Shown here piece after piece: positions 27,773 through 37,378 of a stretch of DNA of 64,000 nt (positions within the stretch are counted from its first letter, which is position 1; the number at the start of each line of letters is the position of its first letter). The translations under genes were made by a program, and so were the position numbers. The stretch comes from Aquimarina sp. Aq107 (lineage in GTDB: Bacteria > Bacteroidota > Bacteroidia > Flavobacteriales > Flavobacteriaceae), in assembly GCF_943733665.1 (NCBI RefSeq), contig NZ_OX030782.1:3706501-3770500 (forward strand), read 5' to 3'. Below the pieces are notes generated by a model that worked only from the letters and a program-made list of their open reading frames with translations, made no database searches and was not told the DNA's origin.

Positions 27773-29200
27773 ATGCGAACTAAAACTACTCTTTTCTCTA
27801 TTCTACTAATTTTAATTTTGTTAATTGGTTGCAAACCGAATAACGAGAAAAACAACTCAATCGAAGGAATTTGGAAATCCATAGGATATGGAAAAATTCT
27901 TAAAATAGATACTAATTCTTATGAATATTTTGACACAACGGATATCTCTTGCTTGCCTGCAAAAGAAGGCGATATTTCAGAAGTCAAAAATACAATGCAA
28001 ATTTCAAATGATACACTTACCGTAAAACGTGGATTTAGCAAATATCGCTATGTAAGAGTAAACGAGTTTCCAGAAATATGTCAGCAAAATTTAAAAGACA
28101 AAAAAGACATCACATATAATTTCGAAGTTTTTGCTAATACCTTCGAAAATCATTATGCTTATTTAGACCTCAATAATGTTAATTGGGACAGTCTCTACAA
28201 AAATTCTAAAAATAAAATTAACTCAAAAAGTACGGAACTTGATTTGTATTTAGTGATGGAAGACATGATTGAAAGTTTGAAAGACAACCACGGTTCGATA
28301 GAACCAACGGATGAAATTTACGAATTGGCAGAAAACCAAATTCAGTCAGAAATAGAAGACGTAGAAACGGAAGAGTTGAAAGAATATGGCGATTTTGAGA
28401 TTGCTGGAATTGTTGCAGATTATTATCTTAAAGAGGATTTGACAAAAGATTCGTGGCTTATAAAATGGGGAAATATGGAAAATAATGTTGGTTATATCCA
28501 AATCAAAACAATGTTTCTATACGCAGATTTGAGCTTAAATGAAAGCCTTGTTAAAGAAAATGGATTTGTTTCAACATATATGGACGCATTTGACAGTTTA
28601 GATTTCGAAAAGCAAATTTCAAAAGAAGTAGCTGGAATAAGCAAGTTAATGGATACAATAATGGAAGACCTCAAAAAAACAAGACACATTATTATCGATG
28701 TCCGTTTTAATGGTGGTGGTCAAGATGTAGTGGCTTTAGAAATTTTGAGAAGATTTAACATTGATAGAAAACAAATCGCTGTGAAAAAAGCAAGACACAA
28801 TAATCACTACACAAAAAATACACCTATTTATTTAGAGTCTGCCAAAAACCCTTATACAAAACCAGTTTATCTATTAACTTCCCAACAATCTGCAAGTGCA
28901 ACCGATATGATGGCTTTAAGTTCAATGGAGTTAAATAATTTAAAACGTATTGGCTCACATACAAATGGAGCAATTTCAGATGCTTTACAAAAGACTTTAC
29001 CAAACGGATGGTTTTTTTCAGTCTCAAACGAAATTTACACAGATAAAAACAATAAAATTTACGAAAATATTGGAGTTCCTGTTCATTACGAATTGAATTA
29101 TCCCGATGATAGACAAACATTTTTTAGAAGCGTTGCTAACGACTTAGAGAAAGATAAAAAGAATATTCTAAATGCGATTAACGAGCTACAAAACGAGTAA
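27773..29200 (+). CDS. Cassette 6, S41-family peptidase lipoprotein
   Basis: 475 aa. Lipobox LLIGC at residues 16-20. The C-terminal half has the tail-specific-protease fold with IIIDVRFNGGGQDVVALEI and the nucleophile region LLTSQQSASATDMMALSSMEL. No PDZ domain is evident. It should cut peptides on the outer face of the cell envelope. A group II intron starts 1 bp after the stop codon on the opposite strand. The cassette start TTGTGGTG does not match the next recombination core, so the 3' part of this cassette was probably exchanged. Confidence 0.85.
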   Translation: MRTKTTLFSILLILILLIGCKPNNEKNNSIEGIWKSIGYGKILKIDTNSYEYFDTTDISCLPAKEGDISEVKNTMQISNDTLTVKRGFSKYRYVRVNEFPEICQQNLKDKKDITYNFEVFANTFENHYAYLDLNNVNWDSLYKNSKNKINSKSTELDLYLVMEDMIESLKDNHGSIEPTDEIYELAENQIQSEIEDVETEELKEYGDFEIAGIVADYYLKEDLTKDSWLIKWGNMENNVGYIQIKTMFLYADLSLNESLVKENGFVSTYMDAFDSLDFEKQISKEVAGISKLMDTIMEDLKKTRHIIIDVRFNGGGQDVVALEILRRFNIDRKQIAVKKARHNNHYTKNTPIYLESAKNPYTKPVYLLTSQQSASATDMMALSSMELNNLKRIGSHTNGAISDALQKTLPNGWFFSVSNEIYTDKNNKIYENIGVPVHYELNYPDDRQTFFRSVANDLEKDKKNILNAINELQNE

Positions 29201-29243
29201 AGTCGAGTAGGTAAAGGGGAATCTCACCCCTAAACCTCTCCCA

Positions 29244-29277
29244 GAACCGTACGTGATAGTCTCCCATCATACGGCTC
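29244..29277 (-). ncRNA. Group II intron domain V
   Basis: 34-nt hairpin with paired ends GAGCCGTATG/CGTACGGTTC, an inner GATGGGAGACTATC stem-loop and a two-base bulge, the most conserved catalytic element of group II introns. Confidence 0.85.
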
Positions 29278-29288
29278 TTCTTAACAAG

Positions 29289-30548
29289 TCAAGGCATAAA
29301 ACCGTATTGCCAATGTACAAACATTGTAGGATACTGCTTCGCAGTTTCCTGTAACCATTTGTAACTTGCAAACCAATGTTTACGCCTAAATCTCCGATAT
29401 TTGTTACGTACCCATTTTGCCAGTCGCATATTCAGAAAACGGAATACATAATGTAATTCACTCATCCGAACTTTTCCATAATAATGAATCCACCCTCGTA
29501 CTTTGGCTGCTATAATGCCTGCCAAATCTGACAGGCATAAGTGAACCATACGATGTAGTTTCATCTTGAATAAAGTTTGATTGATCCGCTTCTGTCTCTT
29601 ACGACTAATTGAGGGGGTAAAACCTAAATGAAAATGCCCGAAGTAACCCTTAACCATTCGGGGTTTGAATGTAAATCCTAAAAAATCGAATGTTACATAA
29701 TGAACCGCAAATGGAGGATGCTTCTTTTGGTTGCGTTTGCAATAAACAATATTGCTCTTCCCATCTTTTATCTCCAATTTACATTGAAATAAACGATGTT
29801 TTACTGCTTCCAAGGTACGCATCGCTTGTTTGAAGTTTTTACAATGAATAATAATATCATCGGCATAACGCTCAAACTTTACTTCGGGATGATGCTTCTC
29901 CATCCAACTATCAAAAACTACGTGCAAAAAGATATTTGCCAATAATGGACTAATAACGCCTCCTTGTGGTGTGCCTTTAGTACGTGGATGGATTGTACCA
30001 TCTTTCTTTACAACTGGAGCTTCTAACCAACGTTTTACATACAAGTGAATGTGCTTCTTTTTGGTAAAATGTCTTAATGCGTTAAGCATTAAAACGTGGT
30101 CGATCTCATCAAAGAAACTCTTGATGTCCAAATCGATTGCCCAATCTAGTTCCATACAGTGCTTTCTACATTGTACAATAGCTTGATGTGCCGATTTATT
30201 GGGTCGATAACCATATGAAGAACTACTAAACAAATGATCTACATCTTGTTCTAATTCTTCTCGAATTACCATTTGAGCTGTTCGGTCTTGTACCGTAGGG
30301 ATGCCCAGTTTTCTTGTTTTACCTTCCTCTTTGGGAATACTAACTTCACGAACCGCTTTTGGAAAATAACTACCACTAGCTAATCGATTCCATACAGGAT
30401 ATAGGTATTTCCTCGGCTGTGTGGATACCTCTTTTATAGATAATTTATCTACGCCATAAGTACCGCCGTTACTTTTCACCTTTTTAAAGGCCTGCCAAAC
30501 TTGTTCGCGCAATATCGGTTGCGACTTTTGTTTCTCTTTGAAAATCAT
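29289..30548 (-). CDS. ltrA: Group II intron reverse transcriptase/maturase
   Basis: 419 aa. The RT domain has GTYGVDKLSI, LGIPTVQDRT, SYGYRPNKSAHQA, DLDIKSFFDEIDH, TPQGGVISPLLANIFL (194-209) and the catalytic YADD at 228-231. The maturase domain X occupies about 300-419. There is no HNH endonuclease domain, which is typical of class C introns. All catalytic residues are intact, so the protein could be active in splicing and retrotransposition. Confidence 0.95.
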   Translation of the reverse strand: MIFKEKQKSQPILREQVWQAFKKVKSNGGTYGVDKLSIKEVSTQPRKYLYPVWNRLASGSYFPKAVREVSIPKEEGKTRKLGIPTVQDRTAQMVIREELEQDVDHLFSSSSYGYRPNKSAHQAIVQCRKHCMELDWAIDLDIKSFFDEIDHVLMLNALRHFTKKKHIHLYVKRWLEAPVVKKDGTIHPRTKGTPQGGVISPLLANIFLHVVFDSWMEKHHPEVKFERYADDIIIHCKNFKQAMRTLEAVKHRLFQCKLEIKDGKSNIVYCKRNQKKHPPFAVHYVTFDFLGFTFKPRMVKGYFGHFHLGFTPSISRKRQKRINQTLFKMKLHRMVHLCLSDLAGIIAAKVRGWIHYYGKVRMSELHYVFRFLNMRLAKWVRNKYRRFRRKHWFASYKWLQETAKQYPTMFVHWQYGFMP

Positions 30549-31203
30549 CCTAAAAAAAAAAATCTTAGTTGTAATACAATTTAAAACTGTTAAGTCAGCT
30601 CCTTCGCTCCATATTCATTACAAATACTTCAACACTACTACGAGCTAATCCGTCACTAATAACATAGTATTGCTACTTTCTTCGTTGCCCTTCGGGGTTA
30701 TCGAATTTTTGCACTACATTTTAGCTTCTCCTGTTCCGTAATTGAGCCGTAAGTAAAGCTCCTGCCCTCTTTATGCCGATTGCCACTTAACCAGTAAATA
30801 GGTTACTCCCGTTAAGTTCTGTCTCGCTAGACCGCCCATCCTTCGATTTTGACAATACTAAAGTTGTTTACGACAATTCTACAAGGGTTCAATCTCATCT
30901 CTTTCAGCTTCTTTACTCCCACCATAGCTTAACTAAACTTCTCATTATACAAAAATGGTAGCGCCTTTAACCTTATCGCTCAAGACCAACTCGTGAAAAG
31001 TAAGCCCCATAAGGCGGTTTGACTGATATGCCTATACATCCCAGCCGAGAGACCAATACTCACTTTCCTTTTACGTACTTCCACTTGAAACTAATGTCAA
31101 GATTGTTTCTAAAAAAAATGAGCCTCTCATCTCAGTTACAGTTTTTGTTGCTCCTTATTTATTTTAGTAAATTGTATCCCGAAGCAACCCAGGACACACA
31201 ACT

Positions 31204-31342
31204 ATCGCTAACACAGTGTAAACGCAATAATGGCTGAATTTCCTAATCGGAAATTCATACCTTTTTAATAAATTAGTAGCGTCATAGGAAAGTACTAGCG
31301 CACTTTCCCATTACTGACGCTTACACAAAACCGTTAGCAACT
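31204..31342 (+). repeat. attC-like site 6 (about 139 bp), intron target
   Basis: Starts ATCGCTAACACAGTGTAAAC and ends GACGCTTACACAAAACCGTT; GTGTAAACGC pairs with the 3' arm. Its 5' core does not match the cassette 6 start. The intron lies 4 bp outside its left edge. Confidence 0.8.
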
Positions 31343-31359
31343 ATTACAAACATTCTTTA

Positions 31360-32337
31360 ATGACAAAGTTTTCTCTTAGTATTATTTTGATGTGCTATCT
31401 TTTAGTTTCTATTAAGAGTTATGCTCAAAAAAACTACTTGAACTATCATTCTAAAGTTATTGAATGCGAACAGTTAATTGTGGAAGGTAAATACACTTCT
31501 GCAACTAATATGTTTGACTCTCTATTCAAAGAGTTCGATTTCTTGTTTCTAAGAGATATCAAAATTGCTACAGAACTTAGCATTTTTCAAAAAGATTATA
31601 AATCAGCATTGAAATTTATTAAACTTGGATTCAAGTATGGATGGACAATTGAGAGTATTAACAAAAATGATCGCTTGCAATTTTTAAAGGAACAACAGGA
31701 ATGGCCTCAAATCATAGCAGCTTACGATTCCATTCACAAGATTTACTCGTCAAGACTAAACCTTCAACTTAAAGAGCAAGTCTATGAGATGTTTAAAAAA
31801 GATCAAAAAAAAGCTCTTGGAGCGTTCCTTAGAATTGGACAAAAATCTAAAAGGAAATACTCTGAAAATAAATTTGCCCCACATAGTGAACGTCAGATGG
31901 AAAAATTAGAGGCAATTTTAAATGAATATGGTTATCCTGGGGAACGACTTATAGGGAATAATGTGTGGTGTTCAGTGATTTTAAGCCATCACAACTCAAT
32001 ATCTGTAAGTTATAATTCTAAGGATACTATATACACTCAATTAAAGCCGAAATTATTGAATGCGTTGAAAAAAGGTGAAATATCGCCATATGAATTCGCT
32101 CAAATAGAAGACTGGCAAATTGCAGCTTTAAATGACCATAAATTAACATCTTATGGATTTCTCGGAACTATTCCAGACGATATAATTCTTGAAACTATAA
32201 ATAAGAATAGAGCTAATATTGGACTTAGAAGCATTGAGCTAAGAAATAATTTAATAGATGTTGAAAATAAGATAGGAATTAACTTATATCTGCCCAAAGG
32301 ATGGCAAAACGGAAAAATAATAATTAAAGAGAAATAA
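31360..32337 (+). CDS. Cassette 7, secreted DUF6624-like protein
   Basis: 325 aa with a signal peptide (residues 1-22, cleavage near YAQ-K). Helical, TPR-like N-terminal half (residues 25-130). C-terminal half YGYPGERLIGNNVWCSVILSHHN and later FAQIEDWQIAALNDHK, resembling DUF6624 proteins of flavobacteria. No catalytic role is known. It is a single-gene cassette. Confidence 0.65.
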   Translation: MTKFSLSIILMCYLLVSIKSYAQKNYLNYHSKVIECEQLIVEGKYTSATNMFDSLFKEFDFLFLRDIKIATELSIFQKDYKSALKFIKLGFKYGWTIESINKNDRLQFLKEQQEWPQIIAAYDSIHKIYSSRLNLQLKEQVYEMFKKDQKKALGAFLRIGQKSKRKYSENKFAPHSERQMEKLEAILNEYGYPGERLIGNNVWCSVILSHHNSISVSYNSKDTIYTQLKPKLLNALKKGEISPYEFAQIEDWQIAALNDHKLTSYGFLGTIPDDIILETINKNRANIGLRSIELRNNLIDVENKIGINLYLPKGWQNGKIIIKEK

Positions 32338-32339
32338 AC

Positions 32340-32540
32340 AGTTGCTAACACGGTGTATAAAACATAGCTAATAAGTACTTAACCGAAAGGTTTGTGTATA
32401 TTTAGAAAGTCCACCAAATTTTTAATTTGGCTTTTAAAAAGAGAAATTAAAAGAAAATACAAAAAGATTTGGCTTGTGGCTAAACCGAAAATAACCGCTT
32501 GTCTTCTGCCCTACTTGCCATATATTTAACGTTACCAACA
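32340..32540 (+). repeat. attC-like site 7 (about 200 bp)
   Basis: AGTTGCTAA is the exact 9-bp complement of the cassette 7 start TTAGCAACT (31334-31342). Arms GGTGTATAAAACATAGC ... TTGCCATATATTTAACGTT. The inner hairpin is CCAAATTTTTAATTTGG. Confidence 0.9.
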
Positions 32541-32562
32541 ATACTATATAGCTATAAATATT

Positions 32563-33744
32563 TTGATGAAGCAAATAATAAATATAACCCTATGTTTCTT
32601 TTTTTTAAGTGCAATAGGGCAACAAACAGATAAAATAGACAGGAGAATTAATAATTTCATGAATAAATGGCAGATACCTGGGCTATCTGTTACAATTATA
32701 AACAATGGTAAGCTAGTCTATGCAAAAGGTTTTGGATATACTAATATTAAGTCAAAAAAAGAAGTCTTCCCTAATCATATGTTTAGAATTGGAAGTATTT
32801 CAAAACCTATAACGGCGATAACCATTTTTAAATTAATCGAAGAAGATAAACTAAGTCTTTCAGACAAAGTTTTTGGAAACAACGGAATTTTGAATGATTC
32901 CTTGTACTCAAAAATACTAGATAAAAGAGTTTTAGATATAGATGTAAAACAACTATTAGAGCATTCTGCCGGGTGGGATAGAAATAAAAGTTTTGACCCA
33001 GTGTTCGAGAATAAACGTATTTCTGATTCTTTAAAATTAGATAAATCACCTACCTCAAAGGATATTATCAAATATATGCTACAAAATCATTATCTGGATA
33101 CTGCCCCTGGTTCTACATTTGCTTATTCAAATTTTGGATATTGTATTTTAGGTAGAATAATTGAAAAATTGACAGGCCTTAATTATGAAGATGCTGTAAA
33201 AAACAAAGTTCTTATTCCTTTAGAAATGTTTGACACTAAGATAGGTGATTCCAAAAAATCTAATGAAAACGAGTCAATGTATTATAGCGAAGATGATTAT
33301 ATTGTTAACTCTGCTTTTTATCCCTTTCAAGAAAAAGTTAAACCTGAATACGGAGGCTTTGATCTATCCATATTGGATTCTTGTGGAGGGTGGATTTCTT
33401 CAGCTATTGATTTAGCAAAATTAATTTGTGCAATAGATGGTTTCACAAATAGGGCTGATATTATTTCTGAACAATCTTTAAAGAACATGTCAACAGTATT
33501 TAAAAATTCTAATTATGCTAAAGGCTGGATGGTAAATCATAAAAAGAATTGGTGGCATACAGGATCTATTCCTGGTACATATGCTATGATATCTAAAATG
33601 AATGATGGGAATGGATGGGTGATACTGATGAATAAACGTATACTCGAAAATAAAAAATTCTACAAAGACGTTGACCAACTAATATTTAAACCTATGAAAG
33701 GAATGGATTTATCAGAACTAACTAATCTTTTCGATAAATACTAA
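32563..33744 (+). CDS. Cassette 8, serine beta-lactamase-fold hydrolase
   Basis: 393 aa with a signal peptide (about 1-19). Class C/DD-peptidase-type motifs: SISK (Ser78, Lys81), TFAYSNFGY with the YSN triad, and WHTGSIPGT near the C-terminus. Family members include D,D-peptidases, esterases and beta-lactamases, and the motifs do not tell which. It is exported to the periplasm. It is a single-gene cassette. Confidence 0.88.
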   Translation: MMKQIINITLCFFFLSAIGQQTDKIDRRINNFMNKWQIPGLSVTIINNGKLVYAKGFGYTNIKSKKEVFPNHMFRIGSISKPITAITIFKLIEEDKLSLSDKVFGNNGILNDSLYSKILDKRVLDIDVKQLLEHSAGWDRNKSFDPVFENKRISDSLKLDKSPTSKDIIKYMLQNHYLDTAPGSTFAYSNFGYCILGRIIEKLTGLNYEDAVKNKVLIPLEMFDTKIGDSKKSNENESMYYSEDDYIVNSAFYPFQEKVKPEYGGFDLSILDSCGGWISSAIDLAKLICAIDGFTNRADIISEQSLKNMSTVFKNSNYAKGWMVNHKKNWWHTGSIPGTYAMISKMNDGNGWVILMNKRILENKKFYKDVDQLIFKPMKGMDLSELTNLFDKY

Positions 33745-33756
33745 TTAAAATATAAA

Positions 33757-33828
33757 GTTGGTAACAATGTATATAAAAAAATAGTGCGTAAAACCTGCTA
33801 CTTTTCATATACTAAATGTTGTGTACTA
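33757..33828 (+). repeat. attC-like site 8 (short, about 72 bp)
   Basis: GTTGGTAA is the exact complement of the cassette 8 start TTACCAAC. Arms AACAATGTATATAAAAAAATAG and CTACTTTTCATATACTAAATG form a compact hairpin close to classical attC size. Confidence 0.88.
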
Positions 33829-33846
33829 TAAAAACTACGAAAATAA

Positions 33847-34683
33847 ATGAGTTTTTGGAAGAAAATATTTGGAAAAAACAAAGAGAAAAATGTTAATAAA
33901 ACTGAATCCCATTTTGATAAATATAAACGTGAATTGAATGACCTAAATTTGAAATCAACTTCAGATTTAGAAACTTTGGTTAAGCCTTTAATTAAACAAA
34001 CAACTAAACTTGAAATTTCTCCAGCTTCAAGACCTCCCGAAAATTCACAAATGAATTCTCATTTTGGAGGTAACCCATATTTTGAAAAAGGAGAAAAATG
34101 GCCAGTAACTAAAAAAGGCAAACACTTAGATTTTATTTTTCAAGTATTTAACAAACTCGAATCTCAATTACCTGATAATATTGAGCTAATTCAATTTTAT
34201 TATGATTGGGATGAATTTCCTTGGGACACTTCTGATGATGGGTGGTTAGTTAAAATCTATAAAAATATTGAACCAAAAAATATCGAATTTATCAATAAAC
34301 CAAGTGATTTAGAAAAATCAAAATATTGTGAAATAACATTTAAACCTTCAAGTTCATTACCTGATTGGGAAGGAATTGATTTACATTGCTATAATGCAAC
34401 TAAACTATCTTGTGTTTTAAACGAAGATGAACCTTGGGATAATTATAGACAGATTGTAAAAAAGCTTATCGAAAAACAAGATTACCAAAGCCAACTCGGT
34501 GGATACCCTAAATGGGTTCAAGGAGAATCTACACCAAAAAACAGTAATGGAGAACCGATGGAACTTTTATTCCAAATTGATTCAGAAGAAAATGCCGATT
34601 TGATGTGGGGAGATAGTGGTTTAATTTATGTTTTTTATGATAAAAAATCAGAGAAAATAGAATTTAGCTTACAATGTTATTGA
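33847..34683 (+). CDS. Cassette 9, DUF1963 (YwqG-like) protein
   Basis: 278 aa, cytosolic. After a basic start (SFWKKIFGKNKEKN) comes SRPPENSQMNSHFGGNPYFEKGEKWP, then FIFQVFNKLESQLPDNIELIQFYYDW (shown in two pieces of the fold), and GYPKWVQGES with LLFQIDSEENADLMWGDSG. This is the two-repeat YwqG/DUF1963 pattern. The function is not established; some members occur in toxin-immunity contexts. Confidence 0.78.
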   Translation: MSFWKKIFGKNKEKNVNKTESHFDKYKRELNDLNLKSTSDLETLVKPLIKQTTKLEISPASRPPENSQMNSHFGGNPYFEKGEKWPVTKKGKHLDFIFQVFNKLESQLPDNIELIQFYYDWDEFPWDTSDDGWLVKIYKNIEPKNIEFINKPSDLEKSKYCEITFKPSSSLPDWEGIDLHCYNATKLSCVLNEDEPWDNYRQIVKKLIEKQDYQSQLGGYPKWVQGESTPKNSNGEPMELLFQIDSEENADLMWGDSGLIYVFYDKKSEKIEFSLQCY

Positions 34684-34691
34684 AAAACTAC

Positions 34692-34785
34692 GGTACGCAA
34701 CACGGTGTGCTAATAAAGGATAAACCGAAAAGTTAGTGTCTTTATACTCGCTATGTTTCATACACAAGTCCGTTGTAAAACATTT
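34692..34785 (+). repeat. attC-like site 9 (about 94 bp)
   Basis: GTACGCAA matches the complement of the cassette 9 start TTGTGTAC at 7 of 8 positions. Arms AACACGGTGTGC ... TTTCATACACAAGTCCGTT. Confidence 0.8.
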
Positions 34786-34875
34786 GACTAAATGAAAAAG
34801 ATGTTTCACGACAATTTAAGTTTAGTTAACTCATTTCAAATATTAAATTCTAAACAAAGCTTTTAGATTTGGAAT

Positions 34876-35403
34876 ATGAAAAAAATATTTCCTCTTATTA
34901 TTCTAATAATAGCTGGCTGTAAATCAGCTAATTTAAAAAAAGGTACTGAATTCAAATTAAACGATGAATCAGTGAATTTATATGCCTTCATTGGAGAAAA
35001 AATATCTGTAACGGAATTTGACCCAAATAAAAATAATACTCGTATAGAAATCGACTCAATATCTGGCGATACAATTCGCAGAGTTAGGTATGTAATGGAT
35101 AACGGATTTATAAACAAATATAAAGTTGTTAAAAATGTATTCAATGACTTAAAATCTGATACAATTGAATTTGTTGCGTACGATCATTATGGTCGACCAG
35201 GATTTGAAAAATATAAAAATGTGATTTTATACATATCCTTAAACAAGGAAAAAGGTAATTATTATCATCAGAAATATCAATTTGACCCTATAGAGAAAAC
35301 AAAAAATGGAACCTGGAAAGGTCTGAACGGTGAAAGAGTTGAAAAGCTGTTTAACGAAAAGAAAAATGGTGTATTAACTGCTCGTGGGCTGTTTGACAAA
35401 TAA
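34876..35403 (+). CDS. Cassette 10, hypothetical lipoprotein
   Basis: 175 aa with lipobox IIAGC (residues 11-15). A small beta-rich domain includes DHYGRPGFEKYKNVILYISLN. No family is recognised. It should sit on the outer face of the inner membrane or in the outer membrane. It is a single-gene cassette. Confidence 0.55.
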   Translation: MKKIFPLIILIIAGCKSANLKKGTEFKLNDESVNLYAFIGEKISVTEFDPNKNNTRIEIDSISGDTIRRVRYVMDNGFINKYKVVKNVFNDLKSDTIEFVAYDHYGRPGFEKYKNVILYISLNKEKGNYYHQKYQFDPIEKTKNGTWKGLNGERVEKLFNEKKNGVLTARGLFDK

Positions 35404-35407
35404 AAAA

Positions 35408-35492
35408 CATTTTACAACAATGTATAAAAAACATAGGGCGTTTGTGCTAAATTTAAAAGTCTGCGCATATTAACAAAGTCCGTTGTACACAA
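35408..35492 (+). repeat. attC-like site 10 (about 85 bp, internally deleted)
   Basis: TTTTACAA is the exact complement of the cassette 10 start TTGTAAAA. The 3' half jumps directly from the internal AACAAAGTCCG of long sites to the terminal GTT, so it seems to have lost its right-hand 100 bp. Confidence 0.8.
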
Positions 35493-35578
35493 ACTAAAAG
35501 TGACCCAAATTGACAACAAAATGAACCAATTGGAAACCCCCAAATAACTGACAAAAGTTATCTTTACAAGAAAAGAAA

Positions 35579-36436
35579 ATGGTACAAGACTATAAAACTA
35601 TAGACTTATTTGGGAAGTTACTATTTGAAACAATTATTTTAAAGCCACCTTACAAAAAGCCTAATTTGATGCCCAATGAGGCTTGCTTTTTGTATATACT
35701 TAAAGGTGAGTACGATTCAATTTCTGAAACTGAACGACTTCGAATTGAAGCCGAAGAATCACTTTTAATGAAATGTGGAAACTACACTTGCAATATGCAT
35801 CCATCAAAGGTTTCAGACACCTATCAAGCGCTTGCTGTACATTTTTACCCTGACATTTTGATGAAAATCTATGAAAACAATCTTCCCGATTTTCTTACAC
35901 AAAAAATACCTTTAGATATTGGAATGTCTAAACTTAACAACGATATTCTAATTCGGAAATATATTGAAGGCATATTGTTTTATTTTCAAAACCCAAAATT
36001 AGTAACAGAAGAAATCCTGATTTTAAAACTAAAGGAAATTATTCTGTTGTTAAATCAGACTAAAAATGCTCCTGCAATACGTTCTATACTTTCAAATTTG
36101 TTTAGCCCAAATTCGCATTCATTTAGAGAAATTGTCAAAGCTCATTACTATGAAAATATTACATTAGATGAATTAGCTATCTTAAATAATCAAAGTTTAT
36201 CTACTTTTAAAAGAGAATTTAAGAAGCTATACAACGCATCCCCAGCTGCTTATTTGCGTGAAAGAAAACTAGAAAAATCTGAAAAACTACTTGTTTCTAC
36301 AGATTTAAGAACTACAGATATAGCATATGAATGTGGATTTACAAATGTTTCTCATTTTTCAAAGACATTTAAAAATAAACACGGAATTTCTCCAACAATA
36401 TTCAGGTTGACTCATTTAGACAAATCTTTGAACTAA
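35579..36436 (+). CDS. Cassette 11, AraC-family transcription regulator
   Basis: 285 aa. The N-terminal 150 residues are a cupin-like sensor domain. C-terminal residues 180-280 form two helix-turn-helix units: ENITLDELAILNNQSLSTFKREFKKLY and TDIAYECGFTNVSHFSKTFKNKHG. It probably controls the SDR gene 62 bp downstream in the same cassette. The ligand is unknown. Confidence 0.85.
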   Translation: MVQDYKTIDLFGKLLFETIILKPPYKKPNLMPNEACFLYILKGEYDSISETERLRIEAEESLLMKCGNYTCNMHPSKVSDTYQALAVHFYPDILMKIYENNLPDFLTQKIPLDIGMSKLNNDILIRKYIEGILFYFQNPKLVTEEILILKLKEIILLLNQTKNAPAIRSILSNLFSPNSHSFREIVKAHYYENITLDELAILNNQSLSTFKREFKKLYNASPAAYLRERKLEKSEKLLVSTDLRTTDIAYECGFTNVSHFSKTFKNKHGISPTIFRLTHLDKSLN

Positions 36437-36498
36437 TCTTAAAACACTTCGTACTACTCTGTTCTCATCTTTGCATCATTAACAAAAAACATGTAAAT

Positions 36499-37371
36499 AT
36501 GAAAACAGTACTTATTACAGGATCTAGCAATGGATTTGGTTATTTATCAACATTAACATTGGCCAGAAAAGGTTATAACGTTTGGGCAACAATGCGTGAT
36601 ACCCATGGCAAAAACAAAGCGAAAAAAGAAGAGCTTGAAAATATTGCATTAGAAGAAAACATTGCAATTACAGTTGCTGAACTAGATGTGACTAGTGATA
36701 AATCTACCTATGATTTGGTAGATAGATTTCTTATTGAAGAAGAAAACGGACTTGATGTTCTAATAAATAATGCAGGTATAATGTATGTTGGTATCACAGA
36801 GGCCTATAGTATAGAGCAAGCACAAGAACAATTTGACACAAACTTCTTTGGCGTTATTAGAGCATCAAAAGCATTTCTTCCTCTCTTAAAAAATTCTTCT
36901 GATGGACTAATTATAAATATCTCCTCATTAGCTGGACGATTAGTGTTTCCATATTTTGGAATCTATTGCGCAAGTAAATTTGCACTTGAAGCTTATTCAC
37001 AAGCATTGAAATATGAATTAAAGCCTCTTGGTGTTGATGTTTCGATTATAGAGCCAGGTCCTTATCCATCAGGTCTATTATATAGTGGACCTAAAGAAGA
37101 AGATGCAAAAACTCTAGAAAGTTATGGAGAAATGGCTGATGTCCCAAAAGCAATGCTTCAAAACTTTGACCAATTCTATAAAAGTGATGCATCTCCAAAT
37201 CCACAAGAAATTCCAGATGCTATTTTAAAAGTAATCGAATTGCAAAAAGGAGACAGACCTATTAGGCAAGCGATAGGAATAGATTACAACACAAATGAGT
37301 TGAATAGTAAAACTAGCTCAATTCAAGAAAATTTGATAAAAGAGGCTTTACAAATGGAACATTTAATTTAA
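36499..37371 (+). CDS. Cassette 11, short-chain dehydrogenase/reductase
   Basis: 290 aa classical SDR. NADP-type motif TGSSNGFGYLSTL at residues 6-18, NNAG at about 92-95 and catalytic Tyr-Lys in YCASK, with SSLAGR upstream supplying the Ser. The substrate is unknown. It sits between an AraC regulator and a tandem DUF1330-like protein, forming a three-gene cassette. A Bacteroidota-type CATCTTTG promoter box precedes it. Confidence 0.9.
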   Translation: MKTVLITGSSNGFGYLSTLTLARKGYNVWATMRDTHGKNKAKKEELENIALEENIAITVAELDVTSDKSTYDLVDRFLIEEENGLDVLINNAGIMYVGITEAYSIEQAQEQFDTNFFGVIRASKAFLPLLKNSSDGLIINISSLAGRLVFPYFGIYCASKFALEAYSQALKYELKPLGVDVSIIEPGPYPSGLLYSGPKEEDAKTLESYGEMADVPKAMLQNFDQFYKSDASPNPQEIPDAILKVIELQKGDRPIRQAIGIDYNTNELNSKTSSIQENLIKEALQMEHLI

Positions 37372-37378
37372 ATCATTA

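Larger units (their letters stand above)
29202..31199 (-). mobile_element. Group II intron, probably class C, inserted at an attC-like site
   Basis: About 2.0 kb on the minus strand. The 5' end is GTGTG at 31199-31195 and the 3' end CCTACTCGAC at 29211-29202. Domain V is the 34-nt hairpin at 29244-29277 (GAGCCGTATG ... CGTACGGTTC). The reverse transcriptase lies inside. Its 5' exon on the minus strand is the bottom strand of attC-like site 6, so the intron is antisense to the cassette gene, as group IIC-attC introns are in classical integrons. The non-coding stretch 30549-31199 holds the 5' ribozyme domains and no other credible gene. Confidence 0.88.

Noticed and set aside
31019..31237. 72-aa open frame on the + strand inside the intron region
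   Set aside because: It lies across the 5' ribozyme domain of the group II intron and into site 6, has no family features and no sensible start context.
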